Assembly (NCBI GenBank): GCA_900770185.1
Contig: CAAGJM010000006.1
Coordinates: 62,001-126,000, forward strand
Direction: 5' to 3'
Source of the DNA: Clostridia bacterium
Lineage (GTDB): Bacteria > Bacillota > Clostridia > Christensenellales > Borkfalkiaceae
Length of the DNA stretch: 64,000 nt
In this document: positions 1-7,600 of the stretch, piece by piece
Layout: each line of letters starts with the position of its first letter
Numbering within the stretch: position 1 is the stretch's first letter
Made by a program: the position numbers and the translations under genes
The notes under the pieces: model-generated
Database searches by the model: none
Told to the model about the DNA's origin: nothing
What the model saw: the letters and a program-made list of their open reading frames with translations, nothing else

Positions 1-166
1 TAAGTTTGCCGTCCTTTTTAGTTTCGCCGTCTTTTAAAAATTTAAGGTCTATTTTCGCCTTATAATTTCCGTATTTGACGGCGTACTTCTCCTCAATTCC
101 TGCGGAACGCAAAATCTCAGATATATCGCTCTTTTTTATGCTGTTTGCGATTTCGATATCAGTCAT
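1..166 (-). CDS. fhs: Formate-tetrahydrofolate ligase, N-terminal fragment (cut by window edge)
   Basis: About 55 codons are visible, starting MTDIEIANSIKKSDISEIL and continuing through YGNYKAKIDL to DGKL. This matches the start of the Fhs family (SDIEIAQ..., ELYGKYKAKI, then DGKLI before the ATP-binding loop). The enzyme makes 10-formyl-THF from formate, THF and ATP in the cytoplasmic one-carbon pathway. The ATG lies 8 nt after the guaB stop, and the AAGG ribosome binding site overlaps that stop, so the two are probably cotranscribed. The catalytic core is outside the window. Identity rests on the N-terminal motif only. Confidence 0.85.
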   Translation of the reverse strand, partial: MTDIEIANSIKKSDISEILRSAGIEEKYAVKYGNYKAKIDLKFLKDGETKKDGKL

Positions 167-174
167 TTTTTACC

Positions 175-1680
175 TTATTTGCCGGATATGTTTTTATCTT
201 TGGGCATAACGTCGTGCGCGCCGCCTTCGACTATACTCGTTGCCGAAACGAGGGTTAAAACAGCCTTTTGCTGCAACTCTTTAATGGTAAGCGCGCCGCA
301 GTTGCACATCGTCGATTTGACTTTTGCAAGCGACATATCGACGTTATCTTTTAATCTCCCCGCGTACGGAACGTAACTGTCGACGCCTTCTTCGAACGAC
401 AGTTTTTTGTCTCCGCCCAAGTCGTAACGCTGCCAGTTCCGCGCGCGCTGAGAACCTTCGCCCCAATATTCTTTAAAATAAGTGCCGCCGATTATAACTT
501 TGTTGGACGGGCTTTCGTCAAAGCGGGCAAAATATCTGCCGAGCATAACGAAGTCCGCACCCATGGCAAGCGCCAAGGTAATGTGATGGTCGTACACGAT
601 GCCGCCGTCCGAGCAAACGGGAACGTAAACGCCCGTTTCTTTAAAATATTCGTCGCGCGCGGCGCATACGTCGATAAGAGCGGTAGCCTGCCCCCTGCCG
701 ATGCCTTTCGTTTCGCGCGTGATACAGATACTGCCGCCGCCGATGCCGACCTTGATAAAATCCGCGCCCGCTTCCGCCAAAAAGCGGAAACCTTCGCCGT
801 CAACGACGTTGCCCGCGCCGACTTTAACGTCGTCGCCGTAATTATCGCGTATCCACTTAATGGTTCTCGCCTGCCATTCCGAAAACCCTTCGGAAGAGTC
901 TATGCACAAAACGTCCGCCCCCGCTTCCAAAAGCGCGGGAACGCGTTCGGCGTAATCGCGGGTGTTTATGCCCGCGCCGACGACGTAACGCTTTTTATCG
1001 TCCAAAAGTTCGTTCGGGTTTTGTTTGTGGCTGTCGTAGTCTTTTCTGAACACCAAGTAGCACAAATTGCCGTTTTTATCTATTATCGGCAAAGAGTTTA
1101 ACTTGTGGTCCCATATAACGTCGTTCGCCTCTTTTAAAGTGACCCCTTCGTAAGCGTAAACAAGGTTTTTAAACGGAGTCATAAAATCTTTGACGAGCGC
1201 GTCCTCGCTCATACGGCTTACGCGATAGTCGCGGCTCGTTACAATGCCCATAAGTTTGCCGTGTCCCGTCCCGTCGTCCGTAACCGCAACGGTAGAGTGC
1301 CCCGTTTTTTCTTTAAGTTCGATTATATCTTTAAGGGTACTTTCGGGGGTGATATTAGAATCGCTTACGACGAAGCCCGCCTTAAAGTCCTTTGCGCGTT
1401 TGACCATTGCCGCTTCGTCTTCTATCGACTGCGAGCCGTAAATAAAGGAAACGCCGCCCTCTGTTGCAAGCGCAACGGCAAGCCTGTCGCCCGAAACCGA
1501 CTGCATTATAGCGGAAACCATCGGGATGTTCATTTCTATTTTAGGTTTTTCGCCCTTTTTGAATTTTGTGAGCGGGGTTTTTAGCGTTACGTTCTTAGGA
1601 ATACACTCGCTCGACGAATATCCCGGAATTAAAAGATATTCGTTAAAAGTATGCGACGGTTCGTTGATGAATTTTGCCAT
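175..1680 (-). CDS. guaB: IMP dehydrogenase
   Basis: 501 residues. GuaB oxidises IMP to XMP with NAD+, the committed step to guanine nucleotides. The catalytic loop GIGGGSICITRETKGIG places the nucleophilic cysteine at residue 319. It is preceded by the phosphate and substrate strand (VGAGNVVDGEGF) and followed by the SDGGI loop. Two CBS motifs lie at roughly 95-215 (STVAVTDDG..., NSLPIIDKNG...). The start has an AAGGAGA site and a 5' leader of about 70 nt from the promoter at 1756-1784. It is followed directly by fhs, linking purine and one-carbon metabolism. Length and motifs are normal for the family. Confidence 0.95.
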   Translation of the reverse strand: MAKFINEPSHTFNEYLLIPGYSSSECIPKNVTLKTPLTKFKKGEKPKIEMNIPMVSAIMQSVSGDRLAVALATEGGVSFIYGSQSIEDEAAMVKRAKDFKAGFVVSDSNITPESTLKDIIELKEKTGHSTVAVTDDGTGHGKLMGIVTSRDYRVSRMSEDALVKDFMTPFKNLVYAYEGVTLKEANDVIWDHKLNSLPIIDKNGNLCYLVFRKDYDSHKQNPNELLDDKKRYVVGAGINTRDYAERVPALLEAGADVLCIDSSEGFSEWQARTIKWIRDNYGDDVKVGAGNVVDGEGFRFLAEAGADFIKVGIGGGSICITRETKGIGRGQATALIDVCAARDEYFKETGVYVPVCSDGGIVYDHHITLALAMGADFVMLGRYFARFDESPSNKVIIGGTYFKEYWGEGSQRARNWQRYDLGGDKKLSFEEGVDSYVPYAGRLKDNVDMSLAKVKSTMCNCGALTIKELQQKAVLTLVSATSIVEGGAHDVMPKDKNISGK

Positions 1681-1755
1681 TGTTCTCTCCTTGGTTTTAA
1701 AAATTTTGCCGACAATGCAAGTCGCGATTTATAGAGTTTAAATTAAATTTTTAAT

Positions 1756-1793
1756 ATTTTATCATTATAGCGCGGCATTGTCAAGCAATGCCG
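1756..1793 (-). promoter_or_regulatory. guaB promoter with inverted repeat over the -35
   Basis: On the minus strand TTGACA, 17 nt, TAAAAT. An exact inverted repeat, CGGCATTG-TCAAG-CAATGCCG (1773-1793), covers the -35 box, so it could be an operator. No guanine riboswitch core was seen in the short leader. Confidence 0.65.
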
Positions 1794-1847
1794 AAAAATA
1801 ATATAGCGCGGCGCGTAGGGTTACAATACATATAAGACAAAAGCAAT

Positions 1848-1925
1848 AAAAAAAATAGCGAAAAGATTTTCATTATGTTAAAGTTTAAGTACCTACAAAA
1901 AACTTTAAGGAAAATCTATCGCTAT
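1848..1925 (-). terminator. Terminator at the trailer end of the CRISPR array
   Basis: A long imperfect palindrome, ATAGCGA.. to ..TCGCTAT, spans 1855-1925. Outer arms pair over about 16 bp with one indel and inner arms TTAAAGTT/AACTTTAA pair over 8 bp. In the minus direction, which is the direction of array transcription, it is followed by eight T (1848-1855). It therefore looks like a rho-independent terminator for pre-crRNA. Confidence 0.7.
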
Positions 1926-1957
1926 CATGAATACTTTAACGCAAAAACTATCTGTAA

Positions 1958-2719
1958 ATTTAAGAGTATTACAAAATAACAAGGCTCTCAAACAACTCGT
2001 CAGACTTATGCGTGAAAACATTGGTTTAAGAGTATTCCAAAATAACAAGGCTCTCAAACATAATCTTAAATTGGGCTTTAAGGTCATTTGTTTAAGAGTA
2101 TTCCAAAATAACAAGGCTCTCAAACCGTCATCGGGTTTTGCGCTATCGCCGTAATGTTTAAGAGTATTCCAAAATAACAAGGCTCTCAAACAACCGTTTT
2201 TTTACATTATTTAAAAATTATGTTTAAGAGTATTCCAAAATAACAAGGCTCTCAAACCTTTACATTCTTCACAATAGTTGAAATACTGTTTAAGAGTATT
2301 CCAAAATAACAAGGCTCTCAAACACCACGTGCCACACTATCACGCTGCAAAAGGTTTAAGAGTATTCCAAAATAACAAGGCTCTCAAACGATTGCGATAT
2401 GATTTCTTTTAAGGAGTTTGTTTAAGAGTATTCCAAAATAACAAGGCTCTCAAACGCGGTCATAGCGTTCAAAAAAGTGCTGTAGGTTTAAGAGTATTCC
2501 AAAATAACAAGGCTCTCAAACAGGAGGGTGGCGATTCTTCAAAGGTTTTAAGTTTAAGAGTATTCCAAAATAACAAGGCTCTCAAACAAGAAGGTAGTGA
2601 CTCGTCAAAGGTTTTAAGTTTAAGAGTATTCCAAAATAACAAGGCTCTCAAACCAAGTCCAGGAATCGAAGCAACGGGCATAAGTTTAAGAGTATTCCAA
2701 AATAACAAGGCTCTCAAAC
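1958..2719 (-). CRISPR. Type II-A CRISPR array, 12 repeats and 11 spacers
   Basis: 36-nt repeats every 66 nt, all spacers 30 nt. Read on the minus strand the repeat starts GTTTGAGAGCCTTG and ends ATACTCTTAAAC. Repeats start at 1958, 2024, 2090, 2156, 2222, 2288, 2354, 2420, 2486, 2552, 2618 and 2684. Eleven are identical. The one at 1958 has two mismatches (repeat positions 1 and 14 on the plus strand), marking the trailer end. The leader is therefore at 2720 onward, next to csn2. The first 14 repeat-stem bases pair perfectly with the tracrRNA at 8727-8740. Spacers at 2522-2551 and 2588-2617 are 24/30 identical. Confidence 0.98.
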
Positions 2720-2798
2720 CTCAAATAAGGTCAAAAGCGCACGCTGCCGCGCGGTTATTTTGTAAAATAAGTTTACCAAATTTAATACGAAACGTCAA
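2720..2798 (-). promoter_or_regulatory. CRISPR leader with anchoring motif and array promoter
   Basis: The leader between the csn2 stop and the first repeat is only 62 bp. Its last seven bases on the minus strand are ATTTGAG (2720-2726). This is the leader-anchoring sequence known from streptococcal type II-A arrays, where it directs Cas1-Cas2 integration. A promoter candidate TTGACG-17-TAAACT (2770-2798) has its -35 inside the end of csn2 and would start transcription about 40 nt before the first repeat. Confidence 0.75.
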
Positions 2799-3477
2799 CC
2801 GAATCGCAAATTTCGCATAAATCTTCGGTTATCGTAATTCGACGTTCGATAGGAAACTTTTCGTCGAAAACTTTCCCCTCCACCAGTAAAACCGACACTT
2901 TTTTGAGTTCGCAATGCTTATAAAATGCCTGTAACTCATCCACCGTAAGGACGTTTTTAAAACCTGTCAAAACAATAAACGACAGCGACTTTAATTCAAT
3001 TAAAATATTTACGTAACAAACAAGTTTTTCGAGCAGACTATCGTAAGTTTTGGCAGGTTTTATTCCGCACGACTTAAATACGTCTTCGATGGTTAAAGCG
3101 TTATATTCAACGGCAAAATCGACGGTTGAACATAAATTGTCCAAAAAAAGTTCAAGGCTTGCGTTTATAGCGTTAAAATCAACGATAAAACTGCCGTCGC
3201 AAAAATTATTTTGCAACTTTTTATGTAAAAGATTAACGATTTTTTTATCGGTAGCATCAAAATAAAAGGGACTTAAAACTATCTCTCCGCGCTTATCGGG
3301 CAAAAAGCGTCCGCCGTCAACCCAAAACGAAAATTCGCTTTCGCCCTCCGAAAACGCGCGGTTTAAATCGCTTACGAATTTATAGAACTCTCTCTGATTT
3401 TCAACAGATAAAATAAGCGGCGAACCTTCTTTCAGCTCAATCGGCGTTTCAATGTTTTTATGAGAAATTTTTATCAT
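2782..3477 (-). CDS. csn2: Csn2, type II-A spacer-acquisition protein
   Basis: 231 residues. Csn2 proteins form tetrameric rings on double-stranded DNA ends and are needed with Cas1, Cas2 and Cas9 for spacer acquisition. The length fits the short, streptococcal-type Csn2 group (about 220 residues). The C-terminal ITEDLCEICDSVDV strand resembles that group, but overall recognition relies heavily on position between cas2 and the array. The start codon overlaps the cas2 stop by 4 nt (ATGA), so the two are translationally coupled. The gene ends 62 nt before the first repeat, and its last codons hold the -35 of the predicted array promoter. Confidence 0.9.
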   Translation of the reverse strand: MIKISHKNIETPIELKEGSPLILSVENQREFYKFVSDLNRAFSEGESEFSFWVDGGRFLPDKRGEIVLSPFYFDATDKKIVNLLHKKLQNNFCDGSFIVDFNAINASLELFLDNLCSTVDFAVEYNALTIEDVFKSCGIKPAKTYDSLLEKLVCYVNILIELKSLSFIVLTGFKNVLTVDELQAFYKHCELKKVSVLLVEGKVFDEKFPIERRITITEDLCEICDSVDVSY

Positions 3478-3795
3478 ACTTCTATAAGCCTGTCCATACT
3501 TTCTTCAACCAAAGTTTGCTTATTGCCGACGAGATATTCGATGCGCGAAAATTGATTTTCGGTCACTTCAAGCATTTCGACAACCCCGTCGGGCGGAACG
3601 TTCGCACTGATTTTTTGCTTTACGGCGGTACTTGTAACGTTATTTATCACAAGCTTAGAGTATACCGATTTTTGCATCATTATAAAACCGTTTTTTATTA
3701 AAAACTTGTGGAATTTTGCGTATTCTTTTCTTTCCCTTGAAGTTTCGACGGGCAAGTCAAAAAAAAATCAACAATCTCATAAATCTGTTATTCAT
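3474..3795 (-). CDS. cas2: Cas2, needs a +1 frameshift as sequenced
   Basis: Cas2 is the structural partner of Cas1 in the integrase. The long downstream frame encodes LPVETSRERKEYAKFHKF through VTENQFSRIEYLVGN, typical type II-A Cas2, but has no good start. The expected N-terminus MNNRFMRLLIFF is found just upstream, starting at 3795 and overlapping the cas1 stop by 8 nt. A run of nine T (3759-3767) leads that frame to UUU-UGA-C. Skipping one U restores FFDLPVETS, including the conserved Asp, and gives a normal 106-residue protein. A sequencing error, a real mutation, transcriptional slippage or programmed frameshifting are all possible. Confidence 0.85.
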
Positions 3796-4678
3796 TCGTC
3801 TCAACGGATACTAAAACATTTTCGGGAAAAGTTACGATGCTCGGATTATTGCTCTCAAGCGCGCACAAAACGCTTTTGACATACCCCCTTAAAGCGACGT
3901 CAAGCGTGGTGTTTTTTTCGTCGAAAACCGCCGTATAGTTAAGTATATTAGCCATTTTGCGTTTAAAAGTTTTATCCTCAGGCAAAATAAGAAGCATTGT
4001 TTCATCCACCACCGTGCGCAACGGTTCGATAAGGTCCGCCCCGAGGTTGAATTGATTGAATTCGTTGTCGTGCCAAACCCCTATCTGTGTTAAATACCCG
4101 CTTGCGGTTATTTCGCGATTTATAGCGGATAAAAGCACCGCATAGCCGTAATTCAAACACCCGTTTATGAACCCGCCGCTTCGGCGCGTAACGCCGTCGG
4201 GCAACACCGAATTAAAGTAAACTTTTGCGGCGTGTCCTTCGCGGTTGGTAACGTCGCCGCTTAAAACTTGCATAGCGTAACTATTAAGCAAGGTTTCTTC
4301 TTTCATAAACCCGCGCTTTTTAAGCACGCTTGCCTGCCGTTTAATTTTTTCGACGATGATAACTTTCCAGATTTCGTCTTTAATTTCCTTGCTCCATGCG
4401 GCTTGAGTTTTTATGCGTTTAGACGTGTTGTGCGCGCCGTAAAAAGGTAAAAGTTCGGCGGAGGGGTTACAATTTTCATCGCAAAAAATAACTTTAACGT
4501 TATTTTTGATAAGCTCCGACATAAGCGCGGCGGTAAGCGACACGGCGGTGCTTTCAATTATCAAAACGTTTATTTCGTTTATGTAAATGCGTTTTTCCTG
4601 CTCGCCGCGCACTATTAAAAAGTTCAGCCTGAATTCAAGTTTGCACCTTGAATTAACCACCACCGTCCTGAACCCCAT
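3788..4678 (-). CDS. cas1: Cas1 integrase
   Basis: 296 residues. Cas1 is the metal-dependent integrase that inserts new spacers at the leader-repeat junction. The three metal ligands are visible: E147 in REGHAAKVYFN, H203 in GVWHDNEFNQFNLG and E218 in ADLIEP. Length and motifs match type II-A Cas1. It starts one base after the cas9 stop and its end overlaps the intended cas2 start, so cas9-cas1-cas2-csn2 form a tight operon read toward the array. No defect is seen in this gene, in contrast to cas2. Confidence 0.96.
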   Translation of the reverse strand: MGFRTVVVNSRCKLEFRLNFLIVRGEQEKRIYINEINVLIIESTAVSLTAALMSELIKNNVKVIFCDENCNPSAELLPFYGAHNTSKRIKTQAAWSKEIKDEIWKVIIVEKIKRQASVLKKRGFMKEETLLNSYAMQVLSGDVTNREGHAAKVYFNSVLPDGVTRRSGGFINGCLNYGYAVLLSAINREITASGYLTQIGVWHDNEFNQFNLGADLIEPLRTVVDETMLLILPEDKTFKRKMANILNYTAVFDEKNTTLDVALRGYVKSVLCALESNNPSIVTFPENVLVSVETNE

Positions 4679-4679
4679 T

Positions 4680-7600
4680 TTACACCCTGCGCACCTTTTC
4701 GGTAAGCCCTGCGGGCGAACGATTTATAAGCCTGAAATCAACGTCGGTTATATTTTTATTAAACTTAATCGAACCGCTCCCCTTTGCACCGCCTATAGAC
4801 GTTAAATCCGAAGTTTCGGCGTTACACTTAAAGAACTTTAAAATCTGAATAATTACTTTTGCCTGCTCAGGCAGCTCAAGTTCCGCAAACTTTTCTTCAC
4901 CGTTTAAAAGGTTGTTTTTAAAGGACGAAAACGCGCTTATGCCCGAATAAATTTTCTCATTTAACTTATTCGTTAATCGTTGATAGAGTTCAAGGTTTTT
5001 ATTTTTATCAACGACTAATTTTTCATCCCCCGCACTGTTTGTTTTCATAACTAAACTGTCCGAATATAAATCGAGCATGTTTTTACTTTGCATTTCAACG
5101 ATTTTTAAAAGAGCATTAACGTATTCGTCGGTTTTATTATCGGTAAAAAGTTGGTTAGCGTTGTGTGCGATTATTCGATTGTCTGTAATCCCCGCTAAAT
5201 AACAAAGCGTTCCGTTGAATGAAACAAGTTGCCTTATTTTTACCTTCGGCACTAATATGACGGGATTTTTAAGATAACTTTCAAAATATTTTTGCACCGC
5301 GCCGTCGTCCGATTTAGCCTGATAAGTTGTTAATACAGGCACCGCCTCGATATATTTTACCGCTTCGCCTTTCTTCCCTACCGATGAAACGATTGCAAAA
5401 TATGCCGTAGACTGTCCTTTATAACCACCGTACTTCGATGCGTCGGAGAGCGCGCCTGCGCCTTTACGCGGAGCGGTTATGGCGGAGTCTCCTTTACCAC
5501 AAACCGTCTGTTTATAAAAGTACGCTTTGTTTGAAAACGCATATTGCGTAACCGTCATCGACGGTTTTTTAAGCGTGTTTTTAACGGTTTCTATCGAGCT
5601 TTTCACGTTCCACGCACCGACAGCGTCACGCTTGAACAAGTTTTTAAGGTTATAAGCGCGCCATTTATCGCCGTCTTGCCTAAACATAGACATGGGCGTA
5701 GAAAAAACGGTGTCGTAAACGTTGCCGACGACGACGTTTAAATATGCGTCGCGCGCATGGTGCAAATCGTTCGTTTCGCGACACTTGAATATTTTAAACT
5801 CTTGCTTAAAGTCGTTTACGTTTTTCGCCTTGCTGTAAACGATTTTCGTATTCGGGTATTTGCGTTCCAAAAGTTCGGCGACGGCTTTTGCGGTCTGGTC
5901 GGTTATAACTTTTTGGCGATTTATAAAGTCACTGTAATCGTCGTCCGTTAAAGGTGCGGTGCGCATAAGCCTGTCGTAAGTCGTGCGGGAAATAAGCGTT
6001 TTATCGAGCAGCATCTTCCAGAATTCCGACTGTTTTCTGAATTTATCGGGAACGGGATAAGTATCGCTTTTTTCGGCGTTCGCGCTACGAAGGACTAAAA
6101 CTTTATTATCTAAACTATCGTCTTTTATGTAGGTACGCGGCAAAATATGGTCTACGTCGTAAAGCGTGGCGTCGTTTATTTGACCTAAGTTTATGCGTTC
6201 GCCGGTATACATACACCTGCCTAGTTGGCGGAAATATAAGTATAACCTCTCCTGCCTTAAACGCATATCCGTAATTGTATCGCTATTAAATTCCGCTGCG
6301 ATTTCCGAATAGGTCTGCTCTATACCCTTAAACTTTTCGGCAAGTTGAATCTTTCTTGAAAGCTTACGCCCCGCGTCGCCCTTAACGCCGTCTTCGCGCG
6401 TTACTTCTACGAATATTTTGTCGGGAGACTTGCCGATAGCGGCAACGTACTCGTCGATAACGGTAAGCGACTGCCATATTCCGCGGCGAACGGCGGGCGA
6501 AACATACAATTCCTCAACGTCTTTTAAAGTGACTTCTTCACTGCACTCGCCGTTTTCTTCCTTGACCGCGCCCATAAAATCGAACCTTTCGTCAAACAAA
6601 AGTTCGTTAAGGTTTTCGTTCGTTTCGTAAAGCGCGTCTAAAATGCTGAACATTTCCCCGGTAGATTTATCGGGGACGATAAGACCCGTCAAAAACTTTT
6701 CGGAAAGCCTACCGAAGTCGTTAAAAGTCAGACCTTTAAGAACTTTTAAATTATCCTTGATTATTTTAACGCCGCCGTAATTTTTCTTAATAAGGTCTTC
6801 GACAACGCTTTTATCGGTGTTTAAAGTATGCCAGAGTATTATTTTTTCGCATATAGTAAACCCTTCGTCGGTATCGACGAAATCGCCTAAAATCTTTTTG
6901 AACCTGATGTAAGACGACATGCTCGCTTTTAAATCGCCGTCTTTCCCGGTAAGCGCGGCGGCTTTTTCGTTCGGCGAAATTTTACCTTCGCGGATAAGCA
7001 GTTCTATGATTTTTTTATCGCTTGCTTTTTGATATTTAGTAAACAACTCGTTAAAAATTTTTTGTTTTAGTTCGACGCTTAAAGCCCGCCCGTCGTATTT
7101 TAACTTGTTAAGTTGATTTAATACGTCGAATTTCTGATATATCATGGACGCTTTTGGCAAAACGTCTTCCCCGCGTAGATAACTGCACTTGTTGGTCATT
7201 CTGCGCATAAATTCTTCGTTGCTTGCGGCAAGGTCTATTTTATCGTTAAAGTTCCATGGGGTAATTTCACCCTCTTTGCGAACCGCCCAAGAATTTTTAC
7301 CCGCAAGCGGACCCACGTAATAAGGTATTTTATACCTGAAAAGAGGTAACAACTTATCTTTAACGGCAGCAGTTTCGGGATGAGCCATAACCATATTTTC
7401 CGCTATTTTAGCGAGTTCCGCTTCGTTTACTTGTCGTGGGAAAAGCCCGCCGTCGCTATGCAGAATTTTTGGCATAAATTCGCCCCGCTCAATGTCGGCG
7501 AGCATTTCGAGGCGCGCTTCTTCGTTTTTGACGTCACAAAGCGAATTTAAGTATTTTTTAACGTAAGCGTAAAAATCTTCATCCTTACACTTTTCGACTT

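Noticed and set aside
583..1101. Plus-strand open frame opposite guaB
   Set aside because: Antisense shadow of a clearly real gene, no ribosome binding site or recognisable domain. Similar shadows opposite cas9, the surface proteins and rpoA were dropped.
1681..1750. Guanine riboswitch in the guaB leader
   Set aside because: The leader is about 70 nt and shows neither the three-way junction nor the conserved loops.
1905..2717. Open frames with a repeated LRALLFWNTLK peptide
   Set aside because: They are translations of the CRISPR repeats, with a period of 66 nt; not genes.
2024..2719. Promoters inside each CRISPR repeat, as in some type II-C arrays
   Set aside because: The repeat end has only a weak -10 likeness (AATACT). 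A leader promoter is present and the cas genes are type II-A.
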